The notes: generated by a model not told the origin, from the sequence alone. DNA of 38,562 nt from Candidatus Heimdallarchaeota archaeon (GCA_030614005.1 JAUWKS010000030.1:1-38562); one strand, 5' to 3'. Counted from the stretch's first letter, positions 1-8,301 are shown. Numbers and translations: made by a program.

Positions 1-111
1 ATTCTAATTTTAGACAAGCAACCAATTACTTGTACACAGCATAAGAAGTTTTTATTCCATTAAGGGAAATAGATAAATTCAAAAAAACATCGAATCGATG
101 TAGATTAAAAA

Positions 112-189
112 GTGCGAGTGGTCTAGCCTGGTGTGACGCCTCCCTCACACGGAGGAGATTCGCCGGTTCAAATCCGGCCTCGCACACCA
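112..189 (+). tRNA. tRNA-Val (anticodon CAC)
   Basis: The sequence folds into a complete cloverleaf. The acceptor stem GTGCGAG (112-118) pairs with CTCGCAC (179-185). The anticodon stem CCTCC/GGAGG closes a 7-base loop CTCACAC with anticodon CAC, which reads GTG valine codons. The T arm is GCCGG-TTCAAAT-CCGGC. The discriminator is A186 and a CCA end is encoded at 187-189. No intron is seen. A protein-coding frame on the opposite strand ends inside the anticodon loop. Confidence 0.96.
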
Positions 190-681
190 ACAAGATTTAT
201 TTAAAAGATCATTTTCTCCACCGTGAAGTATTGGTAAAATTACAATCTTATCATCGGCATTTACTAGATCATCAAGTGAATATATTTCACCATTTACAAG
301 TATAGTATGTTTGTTAAACGCACCCTCTTTAAACCCGTTATTCTTCATGTAAATCCTGACAGTCATTGGGAATTGGTGTTGCTCAAATGGTTCAAAAGTA
401 AATTCCGGCAAACTCCTTTGTTTTAACTCAATAAGGTTATAGAAGTGAAGAAGAATTTTCACAACATCATCAAAGAGAGCGGGGTTTGTGAAATTGCCTT
501 TATTAGTAGCTTCGAATAGTTTCTTCTTGAGATTTTCGCACAAGAATATCTGTTCATCTGCTGAGAGTTTTTGCCAATTTTCTTTTAGTTTCTCGTGAAA
601 AATCTTTAACTTGAAATTTTTATTAAACTCAATTTCTTCGAGCAATTTCTTAGACCGTTTAAATTTATCAGATCCAACCAT
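145..681 (-). CDS. Ubiquitin-like/MoaD-type beta-grasp protein with C-terminal Gly-Gly and short tail
   Basis: The 178-residue protein has a charged, mostly helical N-terminal part (about 1-100). It is followed by a compact beta-rich segment (about 104-154) that resembles the C-terminal half of MoaD/ThiS/Urm1 proteins: a strand, then a 'VNGE' turn, 'DDLVNADDKIVILPI' and a final 'LHGG'. In this superfamily the terminal Gly-Gly is adenylated and thiocarboxylated for sulfur transfer, or joined to target lysines as in archaeal SAMPs. Here the GG is followed by about 24 more residues. The last 14 or so are read antisense through tRNA-Val and look like typical spurious tRNA translation, so the annotated end is doubtful. 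Either a short tail is clipped off, as in ubiquitin precursors, or the true stop was lost. The family call is from motif shape only. Confidence 0.6.
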   Translation of the reverse strand: MVGSDKFKRSKKLLEEIEFNKNFKLKIFHEKLKENWQKLSADEQIFLCENLKKKLFEATNKGNFTNPALFDDVVKILLHFYNLIELKQRSLPEFTFEPFEQHQFPMTVRIYMKNNGFKEGAFNKHTILVNGEIYSLDDLVNADDKIVILPILHGGENDLLNKSCWCARPDLNRRISSV

Positions 682-916
682 AATTTGAACTTCATCCTTC
701 CATTTGATTAAGCTAATATCTCTTTTTTTACTGAAAAGTTTTTTCTATCTTGGTTAGAGAACACAAGTTCGGTTCATGCCCAACTTCGTGTGTCATTCTT
801 ATCTCAATCTATCATTCTATACTTACTTAAATTCATCAGTGTTTCCAAAATTAAATGTTGAATTATTTTCCGAATGCTTTCGACAAATTCTTTATTAATA
901 CTAGAGTATTTTGTAG

Positions 917-945
917 TTTACTGTAAGTTTTTTCATTACAGTAAA
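917..945. promoter_or_regulatory. 10-bp perfect inverted repeat upstream of the membrane/zinc-ribbon gene
   Basis: TTTACTGTAA (917-926) and TTACAGTAAA (936-945) are perfect inverted arms separated by 9 bases. They lie about 10 bases before the GTG start at 955 and just downstream of an A/T-rich TATA-like stretch at about 890-905. That is where a repressor would cover the transcription start. The CTGTAA/TTACAG words resemble the dyad at 22460-22480. It could instead be a hairpin in the leader. Confidence 0.55.
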
Positions 946-954
946 AACAAATAG

Positions 955-1818
955 GTGAGAAGAGATTTGTCTTTTGCAGATGTTAAAAAAAAACTACTCG
1001 TGAGTCCTTATCTTGGTATAGGGGCGGCCTCATTTTTAGGTGCCGCAGGAATAATAATCCATGCAGCAATTAATAGTATTAGTACGGAACTGCAAATTGG
1101 GTTTGTTGAAAATATAATAGGTTCAATTTGTTTTTTTATTGGGTTTGCGTCTATTATAGTAATTTTGGTTTTAATAGCAATAGCTTTTGAAAAAAAGCGA
1201 CAAGAAACAGTTGCTACCATAATTTTACTTTCGATATTCATTATCTTAGAGATCGCTCGTTCACATTACACGAGCCTTGGAAGCTCAAGCCCCTTCATAT
1301 ATATTGGTTTGATAATTTTTTATGGTGTTTTGAGAGGTATTGCTTTACAGAGAACAAACAAAGCATTAAAAATTCCATTTCCGGGGTATGGTACTAAAGC
1401 TTTTAGTGCTTATGGTTGGTCTTACATAGTTATTGGAACTCTTTCAATTATTCTTACTTTTTTAGGTGCTATGTTTTATAGCATGGGATTACTGCTTTTT
1501 GCATCGTGGCTTCTTACTTTTCTATATTTCTTTCAAGCAATTTGTTATCTAGTAATTGGCTTTAGATTTATTCAATATATTTTAGCTAATCCGGTAATTT
1601 CAGCGACTGCTTTAAAAAGAACAAGTACAACAACTACAGGAGTATCAACAACAATACCAATAACAGCGCAACCACAAGATTACTACCATCAAGAAGTTAT
1701 TCCTCAAGCAACTGTAAATGATGAATTTGAAATTGCTGAAGAATATTGTTCAAATTGTGGAGCTACTATAACTAGAGATAACCAAGTCTGCGAAATATGT
1801 GGAGAAGCGAGAAAGTAG
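955..1818 (+). CDS. Multi-spanning membrane protein with C-terminal zinc ribbon (ends at in-frame TAG)
   Basis: The 287-residue protein is not a family I recognise. About six hydrophobic segments lie between residues 18 and 210. A Thr-rich linker follows (about 222-235). The C-terminal zinc ribbon 'CSNC...CEIC' has two CxxC pairs and presumably faces the cytoplasm. The start is GTG at 955, but the GGTGA ribosome-binding site overlaps it; TTG at 967, eight bases further on, may be the true start. The stop is TAG (1816-1818), yet the same frame stays open for 132 more codons with no ATG/GTG/TTG start for the first 48. The gene may therefore be the 5' part of a longer one. A perfect inverted repeat lies immediately upstream. 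Confidence 0.75.
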   Translation: MRRDLSFADVKKKLLVSPYLGIGAASFLGAAGIIIHAAINSISTELQIGFVENIIGSICFFIGFASIIVILVLIAIAFEKKRQETVATIILLSIFIILEIARSHYTSLGSSSPFIYIGLIIFYGVLRGIALQRTNKALKIPFPGYGTKAFSAYGWSYIVIGTLSIILTFLGAMFYSMGLLLFASWLLTFLYFFQAICYLVIGFRFIQYILANPVISATALKRTSTTTTGVSTTIPITAQPQDYYHQEVIPQATVNDEFEIAEEYCSNCGATITRDNQVCEICGEARK

Positions 1819-2217
1819 CTTGCTTTCAAATCTCTTTTTGAACAAGCATTTGAGGACTCACATAATAGCAACAATGACTCCTTCTTAGCTGAGTTTCAAT
1901 TTTCTTTTGTTAAATATATTGTAAGACAAAAAGATGTTCACGCTCTACAGCGATGGCTACATTTGCTTCAAGCATGTTACAATGCGGGAGAAAGAAGCAT
2001 TGATTCACACGCAACATTGTTTTCAGAATTAGTAACTATAATAACATTCCAACTTGATTTGCTTGATAAAAGCGAGTTTTCGAAAGAAAGCAAACTAATC
2101 TGGAGTATAAGTCACTTCATAGAAGATATGATTGATACTGGTAAAGAAAAGTTAGAAAAACAAGCACAGAGATTAACTGAATATTTTGAAGAAAGAGAAA
2201 TCAGCATTGAGAATTAG
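1819..2217 (+). pseudogene. In-frame continuation after the amber codon (possible 3' part of the preceding gene)
   Basis: Reading on from the TAG at 1816-1818 in the same frame gives 132 sense codons ending at TAG 2215-2217. The product is soluble, charged and probably helical; the end contains 'EKLEKQAQRL', likely coiled coil. The first usable start codon is TTG at 1963, so the 144 open bases before it are not explained by an independent gene. Possibilities are a nonsense mutation splitting one gene, translational read-through, a sequencing error, or an independent 84-residue ORF from 1963. TAG is the normal stop of several other genes in this window, for example all three zinc-ribbon genes at 7.7-8.7 kb, which argues against wholesale recoding as pyrrolysine. 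Function unknown. Confidence 0.5.
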
Positions 2218-2281
2218 AAACCTCTTTTGGAAAAATAAACTAATAACTTCTTTTATTGAGGTTATCTTTCATTATTTCCAA

Positions 2282-2818
2282 CTATTTTCTTCTGCTAAAT
2301 TTAACTATTCTTTTTGTATTTTCTATTAGTTTGAATCTATTTGTTTTTTCAATTAACTCAGCAATAGCATCCGCTGACATTTTTGATTTTTGGATTGCAA
2401 TTATTCCATCTTTTGTGAGAATTCGATCCATTTCCAAGATAACGTCATCAATTATGTTCACTAATGAATGTATTATACCAAAAAAGAAAGCAAGATCAAT
2501 ACTATCATCAAGCAAGCTCGTCTTTGTGACATCCTCAAGTAGTAATTTAACATTTTTAATATTCTTCTTGGCAATTTTCTTCTCGACTTTTTTAATAGCA
2601 AATGGGTTTATATCATTTGCAAAGACGATTCCTTCTTCACCAACAATTTCTGCAGCAGGAATAGTGAAGAAGCCAGGACCACAACCGACCTCAAGTATCT
2701 TCTGTCCTTTATCAACACCAGCAGCTAATAGCAAATCTTCGGCTTTCATAAACAATCCATACATTGTTTCATGTATAAATGAAACACCCATAAAATGAAT
2801 TCTCTCACGGAACGACAT
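2282..2818 (-). CDS. Class I SAM-dependent methyltransferase
   Basis: This 178-residue protein is a small Rossmann-fold methyltransferase of the UbiE/Methyltransf_11 type. Motif I 'ILEVGCGPGFFT' (about 41-52) binds S-adenosylmethionine. An acidic 'FANDINP' follows at the end of strand 2, then 'LLLEDVTKTSLLDDSID' (motifs II-III) and 'DRILTKDGIIAI' in the post-motif strand. The substrate cannot be told from the sequence. The start is ATG at 2818. No partner gene overlaps it, and it is convergent with the broken ORF upstream. Confidence 0.85.
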   Translation of the reverse strand: MSFRERIHFMGVSFIHETMYGLFMKAEDLLLAAGVDKGQKILEVGCGPGFFTIPAAEIVGEEGIVFANDINPFAIKKVEKKIAKKNIKNVKLLLEDVTKTSLLDDSIDLAFFFGIIHSLVNIIDDVILEMDRILTKDGIIAIQKSKMSADAIAELIEKTNRFKLIENTKRIVKFSRRK

Positions 2819-2999
2819 ATTGAATGAATCCTCAAATATTGGACTAAATTAGTTACTTAATAGTTTGTTCAAAGTTTTATATAAACATTCCAGAAACAAT
2901 TTCACTCCAAAATAAAGCATTCATTTCCAGTGTATCATTAAATTGTAGGATTTGCTCTTTTAGAAAGGAAATAAAATTCAATAGCATCTTTTTTTGAAG

Positions 3000-4658
3000 T
3001 TATTCTTCATCTGTTTCTTTTGTTATAAAATCGGGTTGCTTTGTATCACTAGTTTGAACACTACCATCATCATAGATGGTCCACCCTGCAGATGTTTTTA
3101 GACTCTTAACTGATTCCATAAATTGTTCTACTAATTTAGCGTATTTCTCTTGTTCTACAGTTTGATGATAAATTATTGTGATATCCTCTTTCAGATTAGC
3201 TCTTGTGCTTCTTATTCGACCCATAGCTTGTTCACGAGCTTCAATTGACAATGTTGTTCCAAAATGGATGCAGCGATCTGCTTGCGGTAAATCTGTTCCC
3301 TTTCGTATAAGCCGTTCGCTTGCAAATAGAACTTTAACTTCTCCACTCTTAAAGCGTTTAATTTGCATGTTTTGAGATTCACCACCCATACCACCATGAA
3401 CAAAGAGGTTTGGAATACCCTCCTTTTCAAGCAAACGAGAAAGATGTCTAGTCATATCAACAAAGCGTAAGAAAATAATTACTGAGCTATCTTCTTCCCG
3501 AACAAGTTTCTTTACAATTTGAATTAATCTCAAATCTTTAGGAGAAATTGTTCTAGATTTTCCGTCCTTCATCGCTATCTCTACCAATTCTTTGATGGCA
3601 AGCCAATCAGAAGAGTTCAAGAGAAGGCTGTTTCTTATCTTGAGTACAAAACCAGAGAATTTAGCAAAAGTGTGTTCAAAGAGAAATTGTCTAGCAATTA
3701 CTAGATCAAGATACGCACCAGCATTGATTATTAAATTCTTGAAAAACGCTTCAGAGCCTTTCGCAAAGTTCGTCCCTTGATAGGAGCGTTTCAATAAATT
3801 ATTAGCGAAAAGAAGCATTCTATTACCAGGCAAATTTTGGCCACTCAATCGTTTATAACCACTTCTCAATACTTTCTCAGTTTTTGAGCGAAGAATAGTA
3901 AGATATTGGTCCACCTCTTTTCTCATATCATCAAAAACATAAAATCGCTTCAATTTTATTGCAGGAGCATGTTCTTGGAAGTCGTCACTTTGTGGGTAAA
4001 TGAATTCAACCTTGTCTTTTCCACCCAAAGTTCCTTCGATGAAGGAGAGCTTACCTTTTTGAAGGAGGGATGCTGTTAAACCTAAGAATTTGGAACTTTC
4101 TTTAGCTTTTAACCGGTCAATCAAAGGAGCAAAGCGTTTGTCCATTCGAAATCCTCCACCGGCTACTGTTTGGGCAGTAATATCTAGAATCTCATCAATA
4201 ACAATAAACTCTGTTTTATCAAGATCTTCTGGGAGAACCCTTCTTTGTGAGGGCGTCCGTGCAAAGAGGGAATTCATTAATAGAGCAGGAGTAGCAAAAA
4301 TAAAACGTGATAAAGCAAAGTGCTTTTGAATGATTTTTGGTGGTAAACCTTTGCCTTCTGGTAAAAGGAATGAACCGCCATATCCAGATAAGTCAACTTG
4401 ACAAACATCATGTAACTGATGTTTTAGTTTTCTATCAGGGGATAAGAATAATACTTTGCCTTCAGGAGAAATGACTCCTTTTTTAAGCAACTCAACAATA
4501 ACCATAACAGCTACATTTGTTTTGCCCATCCCAGTAGGTAATAATAAAATAGCAGAACGCTTTTCATCTTCATACAATGATTTCAGAATTCTCTCAGCAG
4601 CATCTGTTTGATAATCTCTGGGGGTGAAGGATAAATCATCTAAACACTCGAGTGTCAC
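3000..4658 (-). CDS. SF2 DNA/RNA helicase, Hef/XPB-like architecture
   Basis: The 552-residue protein has two RecA-like lobes. A Q-like 'FTPRDYQ' (11-17) precedes Walker A 'PTGMGKT' (41-47). Motif II is 'DEIL' (155-158) rather than DEAD/DECH, and motif III is 'TAS' (195-197). A helical insert of about 190 residues separates the lobes. The C-terminal lobe has 'VIIFLRFVDMT', 'VHGGMG' and motif VI 'QAMGRIRSTR' (477-486). The helical insert and motif VI recall Hef/FANCM and RIG-I-like helicases, but no nuclease domain is present. A role in fork or recombination repair is inference. The GTG start at 4658 lies beside the 12-base palindrome ACACTCGAGTGT (4644-4655). There is no clear ribosome-binding site, so the start is moderately sure. 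Confidence 0.82.
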   Translation of the reverse strand: MTLECLDDLSFTPRDYQTDAAERILKSLYEDEKRSAILLLPTGMGKTNVAVMVIVELLKKGVISPEGKVLFLSPDRKLKHQLHDVCQVDLSGYGGSFLLPEGKGLPPKIIQKHFALSRFIFATPALLMNSLFARTPSQRRVLPEDLDKTEFIVIDEILDITAQTVAGGGFRMDKRFAPLIDRLKAKESSKFLGLTASLLQKGKLSFIEGTLGGKDKVEFIYPQSDDFQEHAPAIKLKRFYVFDDMRKEVDQYLTILRSKTEKVLRSGYKRLSGQNLPGNRMLLFANNLLKRSYQGTNFAKGSEAFFKNLIINAGAYLDLVIARQFLFEHTFAKFSGFVLKIRNSLLLNSSDWLAIKELVEIAMKDGKSRTISPKDLRLIQIVKKLVREEDSSVIIFLRFVDMTRHLSRLLEKEGIPNLFVHGGMGGESQNMQIKRFKSGEVKVLFASERLIRKGTDLPQADRCIHFGTTLSIEAREQAMGRIRSTRANLKEDITIIYHQTVEQEKYAKLVEQFMESVKSLKTSAGWTIYDDGSVQTSDTKQPDFITKETDEE

Positions 4659-4735
4659 TAATTACACGCTCAAAGGATTTTACTAATTACTGATTTGTAA
4701 ATAACTCTTATTTAAAAAAAATTAGGTATAACTCT

Positions 4736-4753
4736 TTTAGGATTAAGCCTAAA
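4736..4753. promoter_or_regulatory. Inverted repeat upstream of the helicase gene
   Basis: TTTAGG (4736-4741) and CCTAAA (4748-4753) are inverted arms around a 6-base spacer. They lie in the 160-base gap between the end of tldE and the start of the helicase, about 80 bases upstream of the helicase start. They could be an operator or a weak hairpin; a short A/T-rich repeat like this can arise by chance. Confidence 0.25.
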
Positions 4754-4769
4754 TAATTGATTAATTTTA

Positions 4770-4814
4770 TAGAAAAAAAGGAAAAGAAAATGGTAGGTTC
4801 GAATGCCTCGAACT
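4770..4814 (-). terminator. Hairpin plus T-run after tldE
   Basis: On the minus strand a GTTCGA/TCGAAC hairpin (4808-4813 with 4797-4802, 5-base loop) lies a few bases past the tldE stop. It is followed by a T-rich stretch (the complement of the A-rich 4771-4790). This is a reasonable terminator for the tldD-tldE transcript. Confidence 0.5.
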
Positions 4815-4820
4815 CTAACA

Positions 4821-6164
4821 TTAAGAAACGAATTTTATATTGTCTATAGCGACATAAGGAACATACCAACTAGGTGTCCCTCTAAAGGGTTTCAATTCTT
4901 TGCTAAGATGAGTGATTGATTTCAAATTAGTGAAGACATTACCAACAGCAGTAATTTCCTTGAGAGTATCAGTAATTTCACCGTTTTTGATTAAACGACC
5001 ACCTTTCACAGCACCAGAATAATCACCTGAAACGGGATCAGGAAAAGTGCTAATCCTCTGAATGAGGATTCCCTTCTTAATCTCAGGAATGATATCATCA
5101 ATGGATTTCTTGCCGGGAGTTATTTTTAGATTAGTAGTGGACAGATTTGGAATGTTCCTAAAACCACCGCCAGCATGACCTGTACTCTGGAGATTTTCTT
5201 TGTTCGCTGAGAAAGTATCATAAAAGACACCAGTAAATGTTCCTTTTTCTACGATAGTGAGTTTTTTATGAGGAACTCCTTCTCTATCGAAACTTCGACT
5301 ACCAGGACTATTTTTAATAGATCCATCGTCGACCAGAGTTACAGCATCAATAGCAATTTTATCTCCAAGTTTATCTTGTAGATAACTGGACCCAGATTGA
5401 ATATTGGTTGCTTTAGCTCCTTCAATAATAAGACCAAAAATCAATTGAGCAGCATCGGGAGTGAATATTGCCGGGCCTTCAAAAGAGTCAATTTTCTGAG
5501 CATTCAAGTTTTGTAATACTTTTTGAGAGAATTCTTTTGCTGTCTTTTGGAGATCCACATCTGCAACATTGATAACAGAATCGAATTCATAATCAAAAGA
5601 ACCGATATCAGCACCATCAACAGCCATCCCAAATAAACCATAACTCAAAGCAGATTTCTTATCGGAAGAATTTATACCATTTGAGTTTACAATAGCATAA
5701 TAATCTTCAGTTGTTTCGAAATTACCCGAATCAATAGAAATTCTCGAATCGATTTTGCGAGTAGTTTTTAGTAATTTGTTGCTGTAAGAAACGACATCAT
5801 CCATTGAAACATTACTAATCTCTTCATCAAAGATATTTGCTACTTGTGGAGTAGGTTGTTTTTGAGGTAAGAAATAATTATCTTCAGGAGGAGAAACCTT
5901 AGCAATAGAAAACGCTTCCTTAAGTGCTACTCCAATCTTCTTTTTGTTAAATGTATTAACACTAGCAAATCCCAAGGATTTATTCTTCAAAATACGTATT
6001 CCTACACCTTCAATAATCGTAGAGACAGCTGATTTCAAATTATTTGCTTCAAAGTTCACTGTCTTTTGTTTTTGTCTATGAGCATATAGCTCGACTTCAT
6101 CAGCACCTAATTTTTGAGCTTTAACAACAAAAGAATCTATTATTGACAATAATTCATCAGACAT
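4821..6164 (-). CDS. tldE: TldE/PmbA-family metalloprotease-like subunit
   Basis: This is the TldE (PmbA) partner of the TldD/TldE complex, which degrades unfolded or modified peptides in the cytoplasm (microcin B17 maturation in E. coli). Family features are the N-terminal 'ADEVELYAHRQKQKTVNFEANNLK' region (shared with TldD), 'GVGIRILKNKSLGFAS' and the C-terminal 'GDYSGAVKGG' / 'GEITDTLKEITAVGN' block. It lacks the HExxxH zinc motif, as expected for TldE. ATG at 6164 is chosen, giving 447 residues, because a strong GGAGGT ribosome-binding site sits just upstream inside the end of tldD. The frame is open further upstream, but that would overlap tldD. It is translationally coupled to tldD, one base after its stop. 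Confidence 0.93.
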   Translation of the reverse strand: MSDELLSIIDSFVVKAQKLGADEVELYAHRQKQKTVNFEANNLKSAVSTIIEGVGIRILKNKSLGFASVNTFNKKKIGVALKEAFSIAKVSPPEDNYFLPQKQPTPQVANIFDEEISNVSMDDVVSYSNKLLKTTRKIDSRISIDSGNFETTEDYYAIVNSNGINSSDKKSALSYGLFGMAVDGADIGSFDYEFDSVINVADVDLQKTAKEFSQKVLQNLNAQKIDSFEGPAIFTPDAAQLIFGLIIEGAKATNIQSGSSYLQDKLGDKIAIDAVTLVDDGSIKNSPGSRSFDREGVPHKKLTIVEKGTFTGVFYDTFSANKENLQSTGHAGGGFRNIPNLSTTNLKITPGKKSIDDIIPEIKKGILIQRISTFPDPVSGDYSGAVKGGRLIKNGEITDTLKEITAVGNVFTNLKSITHLSKELKPFRGTPSWYVPYVAIDNIKFVS

Positions 6165-6165
6165 T

Positions 6166-7569
6166 TTATTTACCTCCAACACTACCTGAAACAAGAGCAA
6201 TCGCTCGAGTAGTTCCTCCACCACCATCAACTTTAGCTGGCTGCCACTTGCCACAATGTCCGTTACCCATTTCTAGTCTCCAATCTTTTGCAATTGCATC
6301 TACTGACTTCAGCACTTCGTAAGCATTTCCAGTTACTGTTACATTCTTTACGAGTCCACCTATTTCACCATTCTTTATTTCATACGTTTCTGGCATGGTA
6401 AACATAAATTCTGCCGTGCTATCTGCTTGTCCCCCACCGGGACTTACCAGATAATAACCGAATTTTATTCCTTCAAAGAGTTCTTCTTTCTTGAAATCAC
6501 CTGGTTCTAGGTAAGTATTCCTCATTCTAATTAGTGGTTCGTGGTTATATTCAAACGCACGCTCATTTCCCGTTGGTTCCACACCAAAATAGTGTGCGGA
6601 AAAACGACTATGCAAAAATGATTTCATTATTCCTTTCTCAATGATAACCGTTTTCTGTGGTTTTACACCGGCATCATCTACTGGCAACCAACCTGAAGCA
6701 TAATCTTGCTCTCCGGTATCGACCATTGTTACAAGTTCACTTGCAACTTTTTTACCGATGGTGCCTTTCGCAGCACTTCCAGACATAACAAAATCACTCT
6801 CTACAGTATGACCAATAGCTTCATGGGATATTATTCCCACTACTTTTGGATCCATTACTACAGTGTGTTTTCCTCCTTTTGCTAAAGGAGCATCTAGTAG
6901 TTTTATTGCTGTAGTAACAGCAGTTTCAACCATTTTCTCAGGAGGTGATATTTCAAATATTTCCCAACCACCACATAATCCTCGAGCAACCATAAATGGC
7001 ATCATTTTTCCTGCATCGTGTGCAATTGCTTGAACATAAAAATCAGGTTTGCTATCGAATACCTCAGCATTTGACCCATCTGAATTCATAACTATTCTAT
7101 GATTATGATATTCTCGCAAAAAGATCAGTGAGCCTTTAATTTTCTCATCTGCTTTCAGAACTTTTTGGTCAGTATCTGCAACAAGTTTCACTCGTTCCTC
7201 TATACTGTGATTTGCTAATGGATCTTTTCCCAAAGATTTGAAAACACCGATTACTGGTTTTATTGGTGCCAATTCAATCTTTTCTTTCATACTTGGAGCT
7301 AGATTTCTTGCAGCGGCAATAGCATCATTCAGAGTCCCTTTTACTGTGGATTTATCTAATTTGCTTGTGCTTGCAAAACCCCAGGCGCCGTCAACCAGAA
7401 CTCTTATTCCTATACCAGCAAAATCATCAACAATTGCTTTCTGAAGTTTTCCTTTGTCAGAGCGCACTTCGATCTTTTTCCTTTGATGATATCTTGCTTC
7501 TACATGAACGCCATCTGGTCGTTTATCTATTACTGTTTGTAGTAAGTCTTTCAATAAAAAAAACACCAT
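6166..7569 (-). CDS. tldD: TldD zinc metalloprotease
   Basis: The 467-residue TldD is the catalytic subunit of the TldD/TldE peptidase. The active site is visible as 'SHEAIGHTVESD' (H249, E250, H254), the HExxxH zinc-binding motif with the downstream acidic residue typical of the family. Other conserved blocks are 'RYHQRKKIEVRSDKGKLQ', 'GIGIRVLVDGAWGFAS' near the N-terminus, and 'RMRNTYLEPGD' and 'FGYYLVSPGGGQAD' in the C-terminal half. The length is usual. The start is ATG at 7569. It is the first gene of a two-gene operon with tldE, whose ribosome-binding site overlaps the last codons. Confidence 0.95.
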   Translation of the reverse strand: MVFFLLKDLLQTVIDKRPDGVHVEARYHQRKKIEVRSDKGKLQKAIVDDFAGIGIRVLVDGAWGFASTSKLDKSTVKGTLNDAIAAARNLAPSMKEKIELAPIKPVIGVFKSLGKDPLANHSIEERVKLVADTDQKVLKADEKIKGSLIFLREYHNHRIVMNSDGSNAEVFDSKPDFYVQAIAHDAGKMMPFMVARGLCGGWEIFEISPPEKMVETAVTTAIKLLDAPLAKGGKHTVVMDPKVVGIISHEAIGHTVESDFVMSGSAAKGTIGKKVASELVTMVDTGEQDYASGWLPVDDAGVKPQKTVIIEKGIMKSFLHSRFSAHYFGVEPTGNERAFEYNHEPLIRMRNTYLEPGDFKKEELFEGIKFGYYLVSPGGGQADSTAEFMFTMPETYEIKNGEIGGLVKNVTVTGNAYEVLKSVDAIAKDWRLEMGNGHCGKWQPAKVDGGGGTTRAIALVSGSVGGK

Positions 7570-7719
7570 TTGAATTAATTTTAATGTTATAATAGAATGT
7601 GATTGTTTCTAAGTTTAATATTTTATTGTCATTTTATAGAATTAGAACTTGGGAATTAAAATTAAACTCGAAGAATTATTAACAGAAAAATATATGAGAG
7701 TAGAATTGGATATGTTCTA

Positions 7720-7974
7720 CTAGTGTTTTCTTCTTTTGTCTGCTTTGTGAATAACACTGTAATCTTTTATTTCATATTGTTTTGACGCAACAAGATTTAA
7801 TCCACAAGAAATGCACAATACATTATTTGGTTCATTTAATGTCTTACAGTTTGAACATTCAATTTGCTTTTCTTCTGTTAGTGCTACCTTTTGTTTTTTT
7901 AAACTTTCTTTTACTAGATCTTTATCTTTTCTTATATGTTTTTGTGCTTCGTCTATTGGCATAATATAATACAA
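7720..7974 (-). CDS. Small zinc-ribbon protein (1 of 3)
   Basis: The 84-residue protein has a lysine-rich N-terminal helix and one zinc ribbon, 'CSNC' then 'CISC' (about 40-58), with a basic tail ending KRRKH. The start is TTG at 7974, placed 8 bases after an AGGAGG ribosome-binding site (7983-7988) and about 35 bases from a TATA box; ATG at 7962 is a second possibility. The function is unknown. Such ribbons often bind nucleic acid or a protein partner, but nothing here decides it. It is the first of three similar neighbouring genes on this strand. Confidence 0.75.
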   Translation of the reverse strand: MYYIMPIDEAQKHIRKDKDLVKESLKKQKVALTEEKQIECSNCKTLNEPNNVLCISCGLNLVASKQYEIKDYSVIHKADKRRKH

Positions 7975-8008
7975 TCATTTTTCCTCCTAGTATAAATTGT
8001 TCAAATAA

Positions 8009-8016
8009 GTATTTAA
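8009..8016 (-). promoter_or_regulatory. TATA box of zinc-ribbon gene 1
   Basis: TTAAATAC on the minus strand lies about 35 bases before the TTG start at 7974. It has the same core as the TATA boxes of the two following zinc-ribbon genes. Confidence 0.5.
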
Positions 8017-8105
8017 GGATTAGTTAATTGAAAAAAAGAAAAAGTGAGAAGAGAAATTTTCGTATATTCCTCTCTTCCTTGTGCCACTCATTACTTTGCT
8101 ACAAG

Positions 8106-8261
8106 CTATTCAGTCACTAATGCTTTGTCAGAATCTTGCCTACAAATAGCACAAACTTTGTGATCTTTTCTGAGAATCTTTCCACAGAGTGGACATCTTC
8201 TCCCATCATCCAACCCTTTTTCTACTATTGCTAGTCTCCAATTAAGTAAAAGCTTACTCAT
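8106..8261 (-). CDS. Small zinc-ribbon protein (2 of 3)
   Basis: From ATG 8261 the product is only 51 residues: 'MSKLLLNWRLAIVEKG' followed by one compact zinc ribbon 'CPLC' ... 'CAIC' and an acidic end. The frame is open upstream to 8342. The TATA box at 8292-8301 lies inside that extension and is spaced from 8261 exactly as in the neighbouring gene, so the short form is favoured. Function unknown. It ends in TAG. Confidence 0.68.
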   Translation of the reverse strand: MSKLLLNWRLAIVEKGLDDGRRCPLCGKILRKDHKVCAICRQDSDKALVTE

Positions 8262-8291
8262 CCTTATTCCGAATAGTTTTGGTGTGAAGAA

Positions 8292-8301
8292 GTATTTAAA
8301 A
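8292..8301 (-). promoter_or_regulatory. TATA box of zinc-ribbon gene 2
   Basis: TTTTAAATAC on the minus strand lies 30 bases before the ATG at 8261. It is identical in sequence and spacing to the box at 8711-8720. Confidence 0.6.

Noticed and set aside
2256..2798. 180-codon plus-strand frame opposite the methyltransferase
   Set aside because: Antisense shadow; the minus-strand protein has clear SAM-binding motifs.
4644..4655. 12-base palindrome ACACTCGAGTGT at the helicase start
   Set aside because: Mostly within coding sequence just after the start codon; a single short palindrome with no repeat elsewhere is weak evidence for an operator.
6165..6254. N-terminal extension of tldE
   Set aside because: Overlaps the end of tldD; ATG 6164 has a strong GGAGGT site and begins the family homology.
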